This document shows, piece by piece, positions 12,501-23,140 of a stretch of DNA of 64,000 nt. Made by a program: the position numbers and the translations under genes. Position 1 is the first letter of the stretch, and each line of letters starts with the position of its first letter. The notes beneath the pieces were generated by a model. The model was not told where the DNA came from and made no database searches. It saw only the letters and a list, made by a program, of their open reading frames with translations. This DNA is from Rhipidocladum racemiflorum (taxonomy: Eukaryota; Streptophyta; Magnoliopsida; Poales; Poaceae), in contig CM070588.1 in assembly GCA_036346355.1 (NCBI GenBank), forward strand, positions 21,189,914-21,253,913, read 5' to 3'.

Positions 12501-12989
12501 GCAGCCTTGATCGGATCCGGGCCGGATACGGCTCGAACCAGATGCAGGCGGATCTCACCGTTGGATCTTGATCCAACGGTTGGGATTGATTAGGGTTAGG
12601 AGTGGGTTCGGTCGAGTCACGTGGCTCGGTCGGACTCGAGTCCGACTGGTTCCGACTTCGGATGAATGAAGATTTCTGACCCGAGTTTGAATTTCCAGCG
12701 ATTTAATATTTAAAATAATTCCCAGTAATTCATTTAATTCATTAAAAATAGCAAATGACTCAGAAAAATTCCAGAAAAATTCTGGAAAATACTTTGGATC
12801 ATTTTGGACTCAAATAAAATATTTCCAACAAAATTTTATTTGCAAAATTAAATTCTTTAATTATTTCAAAATGGAATAAATTCAAATAGATTCCAATTAA
12901 ATCCAAATAAATTCCAGAAAATTCCAAAAATTCACCAAAGTGCCAAATCACACATGAATTTAGGACATGTAAAATTTTGGGGTGTTACA
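9518..12989 (-). repeat. Family A 5' LTR (3.5 kb)
   Basis: Partner of 350-3856, with the same termini (TGTCGGGACC at 9518, GGTGTTACA ending 12989) and the same internal order. It has TGACGTCA pairs at 11656-11735 and inverted repeats with CCGTTGGATC arms at 11969-11990 and 12558-12579. By eye the two LTRs agree almost perfectly over long runs but differ by clusters of small indels, many at CAG/CTG. Confidence 0.93.
11656..11735. promoter_or_regulatory. TGACGTCA pairs in family A 5' LTR
   Basis: TGACGTCA at 11656, 11668, 11716 and 11728 in the LTR that would drive the element. The 12-bp pair spacing is the same as in the partner LTR. An upstream enhancer role via bZIP factors is inferred from motif identity only. 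Confidence 0.55.
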
Positions 12990-13986
12990 GCTCGGTCCAC
13001 CGTGGACTTAGTCCACGGCTCCAATGTCTCACTTACAGGTGGGACCCATCGGGTGACGTCATCGCTGACGTCAGCGTGGCAACCCGCAGCGACGAGCCCA
13101 CTGTGACGTCACGGGTGACGTCACCGCACGGCTGGGACAACTGCTGACACGCAGGCCCCACCGGTGACGTCATGGGTGACGTCACCGCACGGCTGGGACA
13201 GCCGCTGACACGCGGGCCCGGCGTGTCAGCGTCGCACGCACGCGTGCGCTGACCGCGGCGGTCAGCCTCCCGGCCACGTGGCTTGATCTTGGCCGTTGAT
13301 TTGAAAATCAACGGCCCAGATTGGATCTGGCTTAACGCGTTTGGAAAACAACTCGGCTGATCTGGACCGTTCGATCTTGATCGGACGGTCAAGATCCAAT
13401 CTAAGGAAAACAACGCGGCTAACCCTAACCATTTGATCTAGATTGGGTGACGTGGCTCAACGTCAGCCGCTGGATCAAGATCCAACGGTGCGGGGGTTTG
13501 GGCGCGGGTCTGGCTCGGGCGAGCTGGCTGGCTCGGTCGGGCTCGGGTTCGGTCGACGTGGCTCAATCGTGGCCGTTGGATCAAGATCCAATGGTCACGC
13601 GGGTTAGGTTCTACGAAGCGGGTTCGGCAGATTTACCGGCTCGGGTCGGATTCGAGTTTGACTCGGATTCGGGTCTGGTCGGATGAACAGTACAAACCGG
13701 TTAGGTTTTTCCAGCGATTAATTAATCCAATTAATTTCTCAGAAATTCATTTAATTCATTAAAAATAGCAAAAGACTCAGAAAAATTCCAGAAAAATTGT
13801 AGAAAATATTTTGGATCATTTTGGACTCAAATAAAATATTTCCAACAAATTTTTATTTGCAAAGTTAAATTCTTTAATTATTTCAAAAGGGGATAAATTC
13901 CAAATAAATTCCAGAAAAATCAAAAAATTCACCAAGGTGCCAAATCACAAATAAATTTAAGAAAAGCAAAAATTTGGGGTGTTACA
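12990..13986 (-). mobile_element. Right piece of interrupted family A LTR
   Basis: It begins with the duplicated GCTCG and continues the LTR that broke off at 349. It ends in the family terminus GGGGTGTTACA at 13986. It carries more TGACGTCA motifs than the inner LTRs (six, 13053-13183). Whether the outer element is a solo LTR or part of a longer element cannot be seen, because its other end is outside the window. It lies against the 5' internal region of element C, into which it presumably inserted. Confidence 0.88.
13102..13223. repeat. 61-bp tandem duplication carrying TGACGTCA pairs
   Basis: Two adjacent copies (13102-13162 and 13163-13223) share GTGACGTCA, GGGTGACGTCACCGCACGG and the following CTGACACGC segment with few differences. 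Each contains a pair of TGACGTCA sites at 12-bp spacing, so this LTR has six where the inner LTRs have four. Confidence 0.8.
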
Positions 13987-14056
13987 GTTGTTCATCTGAG
14001 GGTTGGTTGAATCCTATCCACATAAAGTCTTGCTAACTGTGTCGTTTCTTCATTCT

Positions 14057-14995
14057 TAGGTGTCAGGCCGCTGGGAGCCGTGTTATTTCACTAGCGCGAT
14101 TTTAGAGGGTTCTGTGCAAGCAGCCCTCTGGGAGATGATACAGCTTGCCGGTTTTTCAGAGCGACCGGAGTATCTGATCTCTCGCGCCGGAACCAGCCCA
14201 GCTTCTTCGCTATTTGCAGCGGAAGTGTTTATCCATGGTCGCCATGGTGGGGAGCCGACTCGTTGTTATGTCAGACTGGCTTCCAGTCGGCTAGCTGCAG
14301 TGCTTGACGGAGCCTACGTTGCCATTTTTTGTCTCCGTCATGATCTTCCAGAAATGGCTCAGCTGTTTCCCAATTGTCTCTCTCTTGAGTCGGACAGCAC
14401 GAAGAGCACAGATGTGACGTTGGATGCGTCAATGGATCCTGCGTCTGCTTGGCAGATCAGGCTAGTGGGCCCCCTTGACCAATATCTTTGACGTCTCTGG
14501 GATGAGCTATTGTCTGCTCGTCGTTGTAATTTTGTGCTTGGGATCCATATGGCGCCACTCCTCAATCACGGCTTCTTCACGACAGAAATCGTGTACGGGG
14601 AGCATGATGCCCTTGAGCTAGCAGAGGAACTCCCGCAGCCGTATGGTAATTACCGTCGAGTTGCTCGTCGCACTCGGACGCCGGTGGAAAGTAGTGGGTC
14701 TCGCTCTACGACGACTTATTCCAGCTCATCCTCGAGTGTGAATCGCGGGCGGAACATCATCTTCGAGAACCAGGAGTACTTGTTGATGATGCCAGTTGAT
14801 TCAGCTTCACCGCCTGCTCCTCCGTGTCCTTCTCCCCAAGTGGCTCAGTCGCGTAGTCGCAAAAGAAGAACTTCTAGAGCCCGAGACTGAGCTGCTTCAG
14901 TCACTTGCTATGCCTGCCGTCAGAAAGGGCATATTGCTAGAGACTGTCCGTCTGTCGCTCGATCCGAAATCTGAAGAGCCAGTTCAATCCCAATG
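14057..14995 (+). pseudogene. gag: Element C gag, N-terminal region with zinc knuckle
   Basis: An open stretch at 14057-14491 encodes a globular region (SGRWEPCYFTS... ending GPLDQYL) resembling the domain that precedes capsid in some plant Ty3/gypsy Gags. A second open stretch (14510-14890) is Ser/Pro/Arg-rich near its end. After a TGA at 14888, the same frame encodes CYACRQKGHIARDC at about 14914-14955, a perfect C-x2-C-x4-H-x4-C zinc knuckle. No ATG opens the first stretch; GTG stands where it would start, directly after a TTCTTCATTCTTAG that looks like a 3' splice site, so a leader intron is possible. Broken by at least two stops. The assignment to Gag is moderate. Confidence 0.55.
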
Positions 14996-15589
14996 TTCAT
15001 TATGAGGGAAAGTAGTTTTAGTGCTCATTTTGTTGTAAATTTGAGCCAGTTGCCTTTGTACTTTGCCTTGTAAAGAACCTAATGGGATTGTGCGATGGTT
15101 GTGGATGATGGTTGTAAATTAACCTGCTGTAGTACGCCAGGCTGTACTAAGTTGTCATCTATAAAATCTATCGCAATGGCAAATCTATCCTTGTATTTGC
15201 ATTCTCAGATTGCTTTTGTTTCGAATGCAAGTGCCTTGTGCAGATTTGATTCTGCTTTGCCTTCAATCTTGGTCATTTTGTTGCGCATGACGGTTTAGCA
15301 CCTATGTGCAACGAGATGCCAAGAGTGCACCGTTGGCGAGTGGCCCTGTTCAAGGACGCCACGATCGAGCTGTTGAAGTGTCGAATCCAGTGCATTTTGT
15401 TTTGCCGCACTCGGGAGTCGCAAACTTCGAAGCTCAGTATTTTAGCGCGCCATTGTGTGGTTCAAGTGGATCGCAATTTTGGCAAGAAGTGCCAGAAGAA
15501 GAATTGCAGTCTTCTCTGTCCGTAGCACAAGTCCTGACTACGCAGACTTTCTGCTAGAAAGGCTGGTGCCAAGTGCAGAGAGTCCCAAG

Positions 15590-16440
15590 GCTGCAATTTT
15601 AGATAGTTTGGCAGCTATGCATCCGAGATCTTGTCTGTTGGATTTCCAGCGAACTCGTCCGCCGAGTTTTTCGTCAGTAGCCGATCCTTTGGATGCTGAT
15701 GATTGGCTTAGCGACTTTGAGTCCAAACTCGATCTCGTGAAGTGCATAGACGATGAGAAGGTGCGTTTTGCTGCATTCTGTCCTTAAGGTGTTGCTGCTG
15801 CATGGTGGAATAGCCTTAAAACTATTTGTCCACCTAGCCAAGTCGTTATCTGTAAAGACTTCAGTGGAGTTTTTGAGCAGCACTCATCCCTTCTAACTTG
15901 TTGGAGATTAAAGAGTGAGAGTTTTAGTCTCAAGCAAGAGTCCATGTTAGTTATGGGCTATCTCCACAAGTTCAATCACCTGGTCCACTATGTCGCAATC
16001 GAGGTTCCGAATGAAACCCGGAAAGCCTTTCTCTTTTGGAAAATCTCAATGAGGAGATCAAGTTTTCACTCGCAACTTCCGTCATCCCCAGCATGTGAAT
16101 GTTGGTCGAAAAGGCGATTCGCGTTGAAGACAACGCAAAGGCAGTCCAGGAAAGTCGTAAGCGAAGGTGGTTGGCTTAGAAGTCAGTGAGTGCCGATCTT
16201 TCGAGGTCGCGTGCGAAACCAGCCGCTAACGCTCGGTCAGTTGTTTCTCCACGTTTAAGATCCTGAGGGAATGTTTCTTGACCTTTCCTATCTGCGGGTT
16301 AGTCCTCTAACCACGAAAGATGATCTCGTGGGAGACAAGATCGGATGGCTAAACTAACTGGTTACGCTTGTCGTGAGAAAGATCATCTTGTGAAAGACTG
16401 CTCGGACCTACGACCTGCGATAACCCGTGTTTAAGACCTG
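15590..16440 (+). pseudogene. gag: Element C gag core and second zinc knuckle (broken)
   Basis: Gag capsid-like sequence is clear: RTRPPSFSSVADPLDADDWL (from about 15655), then CIDDEKVRFAAF, a TAA at 15785, GVAAAWWNSLK, and MLVMGYLHKFNHLVHY at about 15944. A second knuckle near 16363-16405 reads GYACREKDHLVKDC, in which the first Cys has become Gly. Several stops and shifts separate the parts. Having one perfect knuckle upstream (14914) and one damaged knuckle here is unusual and suggests an internal duplication or two joined gag regions. Between 14995 and 15590 I see no recognisable domain. Confidence 0.65.
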
Positions 16441-17259
16441 AGTGCCCCAGATTGTCCGCAAAGTTCCATCAGTGGACGCTAAGGACGTCGAAGTGGTTGC
16501 TCAAGTCTTATTTCAGCCCAGAGTCTTAATCATTGTCGGCCTAGCTTTGTGACAGCTGAAAATACAAACTATGTGTCTGGTGTAGTACCTGGTACGTTCC
16601 CGTACGTTCAACTTTCGCAATGGCTTTGGTTGAATCTGAAGCTTCTGAATCGTTCTAGTTCTCGAGTTCTGTGCAAACAGAAGTTGAGGAGCGCGGACTA
16701 AGCTATCAGATTGACATCTCTTTGTCCTTGTTGCTTAGAGCCGTTTTGGAACTTAGCACCTTTGCCTAGGTGAAATTCTTATTGTTCATCAGGGAATTAA
16801 ATTCCCGTAGCGAATGATTTGCATAGATACCTAGGGTTCAATGTAACCCTTGGTATAAACCAGCGTTTAAGGATCAGAAGAGCATCGATTGTGCTAATTG
16901 TGCTAATCTCTGAATCGGTCCGGTGGTCAGTCAGTTGATCACTTCTTCAGCAATCGTCGCCGTGATTAGAACATAAAAGTTGACGTTTTCGCCTTCTTGG
17001 AGGTCTCAATTTGTGTGGCGTCTGGCGATTGCAAGTTCGTGGGATGCTGGCATCGTAATGCATCGGAATCATACCGAATTTTTTTCCTTTTCGGAGATAC
17101 CCCCTTGATCTTCGAAGGTACCCGGTGTATTCCGTGTGCCATTGCTGAAGAAGTATCTTCAGAATCCCATTGCCCTAACTCTGTTGGACATGATGGATCT
17201 TAGTCTGATCTATCTTTTGCGAATGTTATGTTTGTGTCCTTGATGATGCGGTGCGCTAT
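16441..17259. other. Unassigned internal region of element C
   Basis: This should hold protease, RT, RNase H and integrase if the element were complete, but none of their motifs is visible on either strand and only short open frames occur. It is either a deletion junction with filler or sequence too decayed to read. Confidence 0.5.
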
Positions 17260-17400
17260 ATCTGCAGTCACATCGTCAAGTTGACCGAAGTCCAATGGAG
17301 CAGCCACGCCCAGGACGAAACCAAATGGGAGCGTGAAGATTTCTCGGGGTGAAATTCCTTCCTCCTTTGCCGAGTCTGGCAAATCTCGAGGACGAGATTT
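17260..17400 (+). pseudogene. pol: Element C: last part of pol (chromodomain-like tail)
   Basis: The bases up to the polypurine tract encode, across frame breaks, the conserved end of chromovirus pol: VQWSSH, then WERED, then a short acidic tail running into AAGGGGGGTGG. In chromoviruses this lies in the C-terminal chromodomain. Only some 45 codons remain. Confidence 0.6.
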
Positions 17401-17404
17401 TTAT

Positions 17405-17417
17405 AAGGGGGGTGGAA
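17405..17417 (+). other. Polypurine tract of element C
   Basis: AAGGGGGGTGGAA immediately precedes the LTR start TGTAACATC at 17419. Its strand shows that element C reads left to right, opposite to families A and D. Confidence 0.85.
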
Positions 17418-17744
17418 CTGTAACATCTTGGAATTTGTAATTAAGATTAATTAGGATTAACTAAGCTTAATTAAGCTAATTGTGTGCTTGTTTGTGTGTT
17501 GAGTGCTATTGGATCTTAATTTGGCCTTTAGTTGGTTTTGGTTGTGTCGGTGTTTCGTCGTTCGAGTAGTTTCGACTGGTTTTGGCCCGAAACTCCAAGT
17601 TCGAAGCTGGTCGAAATCTTCCGAAATCCGTAGGAGCATAAGTCTTAAACCCTTCCTTTGAGGTCCCGAAATTCTTCCCTTAAGTTTCCCGAGGTTAAAC
17701 CCGAAGATTGGAGAGAAGTTTGGGAAGAAACTCGGAGTTTTGCT

Positions 17745-17835
17745 GCAGGAGCGGCAGTACCGCCAGCCAGGGCCGGTACTGCCAGTCGGGCGGTACTACC
17801 GCTCGGTAGGAGCGGTACTGCCGACCGAGTCGTGC
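17745..17835. repeat. Cluster of CGGTACTGCCG-like motifs (first)
   Basis: At least five variants of GCGGTACTACCGC or GGTACTGCC in both orientations within 90 bases, able to pair with one another. They recur at 19155-19455. Confidence 0.65.
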
Positions 17836-17924
17836 GGGCAGGGGTTGGAGCGGCCGTCGCTGCCCGTTGCCTGGCCACCTCAGCTCTCTTCTCGATCCTT
17901 CCTCTCTTCTAAAGCCCAGCCGGT

Positions 17925-18065
17925 TCCCTCTCACCTCACTCACTCACCCCTAACTCTCCCTTACACTTCCTCACTCTCTCCCACTCTCCCGTGCTTTCTC
18001 TCCCTCTCCCTGCCATTCTCTCCCACTCTCTCTCCCTCCACTGATCCCTCTCTCCCTCTCACTTC
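17925..18065 (+). repeat. CT-rich stretch
   Basis: A run made almost wholly of CTCTCCC-type words (CTCCCACTCTCC, CTCTCCCTCTCC). Such pyrimidine runs are common in plant transcript leaders and LTR promoters. No coding value is seen. Confidence 0.7.
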
Positions 18066-19154
18066 TTGATGGTTGTGGAGCTCAAGGAGTAGCAAGAGGT
18101 CAAGCCGCGAGACGTGGAGGATCTTCCTCAAGCCCTAGAGCAGCCTCACGATCGGAGGAATCGAGTTCCAGTTCGATCCCCGAGGTTTTGAGCTAAACCC
18201 TAAGTCCCCCTCTCTTCTCCACTAGTTTCTCTTTTGGTTTAGTCTTGAAACCCTAACCCTAGAGGTGCATCGTTGCGTTTTGGAGTTGCTAGACCTAGGT
18301 TAGCCCAGTAGAATAAGTTAGCGTGGACGATTCGATCTGAAAACCCTAATCGGTTCTCTGTTGGAATTATTCGCCCAAAAGTCGTTTTCCCGAATTTTTG
18401 GAGTTCCTTTGAACCCTAACTCTGGAAAGTCAAGAAATTGACCTTTGAGTATATCTAACGTTGTCTGAGTTCGATTCCTGTGAAAAGATTTGAGTTTGAT
18501 CTCAATCCGGATCTGAATCGAATTTAGTTCCAATTGAGGGTTTTGAGTTCGAATGGTTCGATCGTCGTGCGAAGAGTTTTTGAGTGCGAGTTAGACCCTG
18601 TGGAACCCTTGCGTGCAAAAACAATTAATACGTTAGTCGCAAATCCTTCATTTCGATTCGATTTGCGAAAAGTGCATTATCGAGCTTTTTGGAGCGTCTT
18701 CGAGTTTTGAAGCTCCAAAAATCCCGAGAGTGACTCGTATTGGTTCTTGGTGCCCTATCGGTTCTAGTTCTAGAAAAAGGTCGAGTCAAAAACCCTGATT
18801 CGGAGTTTATCAGTTTTGTTTGCAAGCGGAGTCAAATTCTCGAGTTTTGGAGTTTTCCTTGAACCCTAGCTCCAAAAGCTGAGGATATGACTCTAGAATA
18901 TATCTGATGTCGTTAGAAGTCGACCCTCTCGAAAAGAATCAAGTTTGGACTTGATTTGGATTGAAAGTCGAATTCTAACGGTAATTAGGGTTATCGAGTT
19001 CGAAAAAGTGGAAATTGGGTTAAACGAACACGAAACTTGGTGAGACCTGCATGGATGGGTCTCTGGCATCACTAGGAACCTAACCATGCGATCGTCGCGA
19101 AGTTTCGAATCCATTTGCACAAAATCCCATTTTGAGAAATCCTAATTTCTTCCT

Positions 19155-19455
19155 GAGGCCGGCACTACCGACGTTATGGGGCCGGTACTGCCGCCCGAGC
19201 GGCACTACCGTAACCACAACGCCGGCAGCTAATTTCCAGTGAGTTCCTCCTTTGGTCTCTGGGAATCCGGCACTACCGCCCTCCCTGGCCAGTACTGCCG
19301 GGTAGCCGGTACTACCGCATGTTTATCGCCGGTACCTTTTTTCCAGAGAGCGCCCTTTTGGGTCGTCGTCGCCGCCCGGCACTACGGGCCCGTGGCTGCA
19401 TCTTGCCGGGCTTGAGGGCGGCACTACCGGGGTTATACTGCCGGTACTGCCGGAC
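19155..19455. repeat. Cluster of GGCACTACCG-like motifs (second)
   Basis: About ten degenerate copies of GGCACTACCG or CCGGTACTGCC, some direct and some inverted, spaced irregularly over 300 bases. The same word family is in the first cluster 1.3 kb upstream in the same LTR. Confidence 0.65.
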
Positions 19456-21616
19456 TCATTGACCGATTTAGGTCCCTTTTAGTCCCCTTTTCTCCGTTGT
19501 TCTCTGATTGGTTTAGTTGTTCTTTTTGCTTCTTAATTGTCTTAATTGATTCTTGTTCGCCCTGTTTGTTTTGAGTTTGATCGTTTTGTTGTCACTCGTT
19601 CGCGTAGACGTTGACGCGGTGGTGGGCGCCTGCGCGGTTCTCGATATCTTTCCCGGAAGTGTAATTAGTACAAAGCAAACAGGCAAGCACCTCCTTTGAC
19701 CATATTGATCCCATATTTACAAATTTAATTTGAATTGCCAAAATTGTTATGCATGCTTAAGAATTGGTACAAATGATAAATTGTGGGCATTGGTAGTTAA
19801 ACCTGGATTGAATGGTTTTCCTCGATTATCAGTTACATTGTGATCCTTGTAAATCCCTAGGATAATGGTAGACACCGTATTAAGTGTCAATTGGGTTATA
19901 TGTCTAATAATTGCATACGCTTAGCCCAACGTTAGTGCAATTGATAGTTGATCGGTGGACCCAGTCAATCAAATTCTTTTGGAAACTTAATTAGGATTTT
20001 GAAATGGTGGTTTTGGTGGAAAAAGCTATGTTGGTAAAAAGAGGAAAAGGAAAAAGGTGAAAGGTGGTTTTATGCCGGACGTACGGGTGAAGGTCTTGTC
20101 TGTGCAACCCTAAGGACCGAACTTGATGCTGTTAACTGAGTCAAATCATACAACCACATGTGTTAGTATGGGTTGACCTGAACATAGTACAGGAGTGAGT
20201 GACTGGTCTTGCGCCGTGGTAGGTCGAAGTAGTTTGACAATCACTGACGTGCTGGTGCTGTCTAATGGTCTCCCTGACCTCGCACTGGTGTTGGAGTATA
20301 CCGTCCCAATACGGTACCGTTACAATGGTGAAGGCCTTGCTATGGGTTGTGAGGCAATGGACGGTAATCGTAAACCATCGCGAAAGTTGTATTTCTTTTT
20401 GTGTGTGGGGCAGATCACCCGCCATAGCAAGGAGTGCACTTCACCGGGGCTAACGTAAGACTAGAAACTCGCAAGTGGAACAGTTCCGTCACAGTCTAGC
20501 AAAACGGGTGCGTTTCATATCGCGTGGCATGGTTGACATGATTGCTAGAGTGTGTCATGTGGGTAAAGTGTACAATCTCTGCAGAGAATAAATCTAATCG
20601 ATTAGCCGTGCTCACGGTCACGAGCAGCTTGGATAATTATTGTCAAGTATAGTATTTTTGGTTTTGTTTTGAAAAATATTTTGGAACCGGTAGATCTTTT
20701 AAATGTTGGGTTGTAACATGCAAAATGTTGAGTCGTTGGACTCAGAGACTGATTGGATTGGTAATTCAATTGTGCTGGTGGTGATTCTTGATGCCATATG
20801 ATGGTATGTTGGATGTTGAATTTTGTGCTGGTGGTGATTCTTGATGCCATGTGATGGTGGTGTTGGATAAATTGGAGGAATTTGGATGTGGATACTGAAT
20901 GAATTATACAATTATGTATTGAATTACATTCTTTATCAATTGCTTTTGTAAATTGAGCATCTTCTGAAATCTATTATTCTATTGCAAATAAATTTAGCTT
21001 TATGCAACTCTGAACTGGATTAACAGCCTTTTTTATTGATTAACCTGCATACTTATTATACTTGCAAACACTAAAGTCTTGCGAGTACATACGTGTACTC
21101 ACCGTTTGCTTTAAAACTGATTACCAAGCTCAGAAGATGGAGTAAAGTGAGAAGATGACGAGCTAGGCGAGGATCGCTTCGATTCAGAGATCGTCGGGTT
21201 TTGCAGCTATTGATTAGGTTTTCTCTCGGTCGCAACTCAGCTACTGCCTTTGGGTTTGGGAAGGCACTCTGCTGCCGTTGTTGTACTCTAAGTCTCTCTT
21301 TAGCTCTTGTAGCCATTTGGCAGAATTTCTTTCTTGTATTACTATCTCGATGTAATCAAACCTGTACTACTGTAACCATTTTGTTAATGTAAGTGTTTTG
21401 ATGCAACCTATTGTGGAAATATGTTGGTGCTAGGCTATTGATCCAGGGAACTAGCACTAGGCACATATCTCGGGGAAGCTCGGGTTGGAATCAATCATTT
21501 GGCATATGACCACGTGCCGAGTGTGTCGTGCCTATTGATTGGCCTCAATCCGGGTACGGTTTGTAATTGGGGTTCGGTTTACTAACGGGTTGCATTAATT
21601 CCAGTCCGACGCAACA

Positions 21617-22078
21617 GTGAGTACTTGAATCTCTGTTACAAAGACCGGAGCCCCCACAGAGAGCTGGAGGGTAGGCTTCTTTGATTTGAATTAGACGTGC
21701 TTGGTGCGTTTTCTGATGGCAGCTTGGCTTTGGTGCAGAATGCAAGGAGAAGATGTCCGCTGCCGAACGAAGCCACACCGAGCTCCGCGTCGCCTGCGAG
21801 CCAGTCCTGCACCTTCTGCGTATCGAGGGAGCCGAACCAAGCCAGGGAGACGATGCCGTTCCGCTTCTCTCGGAAGGAGCTGATAGGATCAAGGCTTACA
21901 CAATGGAGTCGGCAACCATGAGTGCTAACCAGGCGTTGGCAGTGGTCAAATCTCACTATCCGAGAGTTGACCTTGAAGCTGTTAAAGAGGGTTTTGCCTA
22001 TGACGAAGACAAGGCCAACGCACTCCTTGAAGAGGTTTCCGGTACATCACAGGCCTTGTTGGAGAATCTTGAATTCTG
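21617..22078 (+). pseudogene. C-terminal fragment of a large antisense extra ORF (tentative)
   Basis: A plus-strand frame, open from 21753 to the TGA at 22077, ends in a region with SHYPRVDLEAVKEGFAYD and an acidic tail. This resembles the C-termini of very large grass proteins annotated as putative gypsy-type transposon proteins, which travel with Tat-like elements. The 5' part is cut off at 21616 by the element C LTR. It is antisense to element D pol. The resemblance is from memory of the family, not a search, so the name is tentative. It could instead be a captured host fragment. Confidence 0.4.
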
Positions 22079-22157
22079 AATTTGATGTGAATTTTCATGC
22101 CGAATGATGACCCTCCTTGTTTGAAGCATTGTATTTCCCACTTGAATATAATTTGTC

Positions 22158-22206
22158 TGCTTTGTTCTCCGGTAAGCGGGCTCACGACTGCTTTGTTCTC
22201 CGGTAA
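22158..22206 (+). repeat. Short direct repeat, 31-bp period
   Basis: TGCTTTGTTCTCCGGTAA occurs at 22158 and 22189, just before the larger tandem repeat. Confidence 0.8.
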
Positions 22207-22220
22207 ATTGCTAACACATA

Positions 22221-22650
22221 GGCCCGCGGCCTTTTGGCCCCCATTACGCCTTTCTGGGTGGCCTTCAGCCGACTGGTATGGCTCCCAAGCGCCGGGACCT
22301 TGTCTCGCGGCCTTCTCGCCCCAGGCACGCTTTTTTGAGTGGCTGGCGTGCAGCTCTCCAGCGTCGGGACTTACATTGTGGCCTCTTGGTTGAGTGGTTC
22401 AGCCCCCAAGTTTACGTCGTTGCCTCCCATAGGCCCGCGGCCTTTTGGCCCCCGTCACGCCTTTCTGGGTGGCCTTCAGCCGACTGGTATGGCTCCCAAG
22501 CGCCGGGACCTTGTCTCGTGTCCTTCTCGCCCCAGTCACGCTTTTCCGAGTGGCTGGCGTGCAGCTCTCGAACGTCGGGACTTATGTTGTGGCCTCCTGG
22601 TTGAGTGGTTCAGCCCCCAAGTTAACGTCGTTGCCTCCCGGCCCCCGGAC
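22221..22650 (+). repeat. 211-bp tandem repeat, two copies plus remnant
   Basis: The unit starting GGCCCGCGGCCTTTTGGCCC at 22221 recurs at 22432 (period 211) with few differences. A third copy begins at about 22638 and stops. Tandem repeats in the 3' region are usual in Tat-type elements. The long frames here are by-products of the GC-rich repeat. Confidence 0.88.
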
Positions 22651-22850
22651 TTCTCGCTTAACTGGGCCAACTGAGCGGGAAGGTCAAATTAATTTGAACT
22701 GCACCTGACACGTGTCTGGTGAAACATCCCTTCATTCTGTTCAACGTGTTGATCTTCTTCTTACTTTGAGAATATCAGCAGCGTCGTAACGTTGCTTCGT
22801 CTTCCGTGTCTTTCAATGGTGTCGTCTCGGCTTCGGGGCCATGCATGGCT

Positions 22851-22857
22851 TATAAAT
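22851..22857 (+). promoter_or_regulatory. TATA box of the antisense ORF in element D
   Basis: TATAAAT within GGCTTATAAATGGGGC lies about 75-80 bases before the ATG at 22931, a good spacing for a core promoter plus a CT-rich leader (CTTCTCCTTCTTCCCCC). Direction is plus, against element D. No transcript evidence can be seen here. Confidence 0.55.
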
Positions 22858-23140
22858 GGGGCGTTACCGCTCTTGAGCGATCGCCCTCTTCTTCGAGTTT
22901 TCTTCTCCTTCTTCCCCCAAGCTTCCCGCCATGTCCAACATGAGGAGATTGTTCGGCCCTTACGCGGCATTTTTCCGGCAGCTCTTCTTCGGCCTGCTCT
23001 TCAGCTTGAAGGAGGCGGAGTTCTGGGAAGACCATGACTTCGCCATACTGGAGGCGGAGGAGGAGGCTGGGGCCGCCAGAGACGCCACCGCCATGGCCGC
23101 CGTATTGGAGATGGCGCCGGGGCTCTCTGAGGTAGCCGAG

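Larger units (their letters stand above)
350..12989 (-). mobile_element. Complete family A Ty3/gypsy element, chromovirus type (degenerate coding)
   Basis: A 12.6-kb LTR retrotransposon read on the minus strand: 5' LTR 9518-12989, primer site 9500-9513, gag about 9298-7241, pol about 7240-3893, polypurine tract 3857-3870, 3' LTR 350-3856. The domain order protease, RT, RNase H, integrase is that of Ty3/gypsy. The tail of pol looks like a chromodomain, and LTRs of about 3.5 kb suggest the Tekay/Del group, though that lineage call is inference. The target duplication GCTCG flanks it perfectly. No frame is intact: every domain is split by short indels, so it could not move on its own proteins as sequenced. 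It sits inside an older LTR of its own family. Confidence 0.93.
13987..21616 (+). mobile_element. Element C: internally deleted chromovirus-like retrotransposon, 3' part
   Basis: Plus-strand remnant of a Ty3/gypsy element: leader and gag (13987-about 16440), about 0.8 kb I cannot assign, the last codons of pol (about 17260-17400), polypurine tract (17405-17417) and a 3' LTR (17419 to about 21616). Its 5' LTR and primer site lie to the left of, or were lost to, the family A insertion at 13986. RT, RNase H and most of integrase are absent, so it could not replicate alone. The right LTR end (GCAACA at 21611-21616) is inferred, because there is no left LTR to compare. Confidence 0.75.
17419..21616 (+). 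repeat. Element C 3' LTR (about 4.2 kb)
   Basis: It starts TGTAACATCTTGG right after the polypurine tract. It contains a GC-rich part with many GGTACTGCCG-like words (17745-17835, 19155-19455), a pyrimidine-rich stretch (17925-18065), and a long AT-richer part with no gene (19500-21500). The end is placed at the CA of GCAACA (21616), before sequence that belongs to element D. That end is uncertain by some tens of bases. Confidence 0.7.

Noticed and set aside
22221..22650. Possible CRISPR-like array
   Set aside because: Two adjacent 211-bp tandem copies without spacers in plant DNA; an ordinary tandem repeat.
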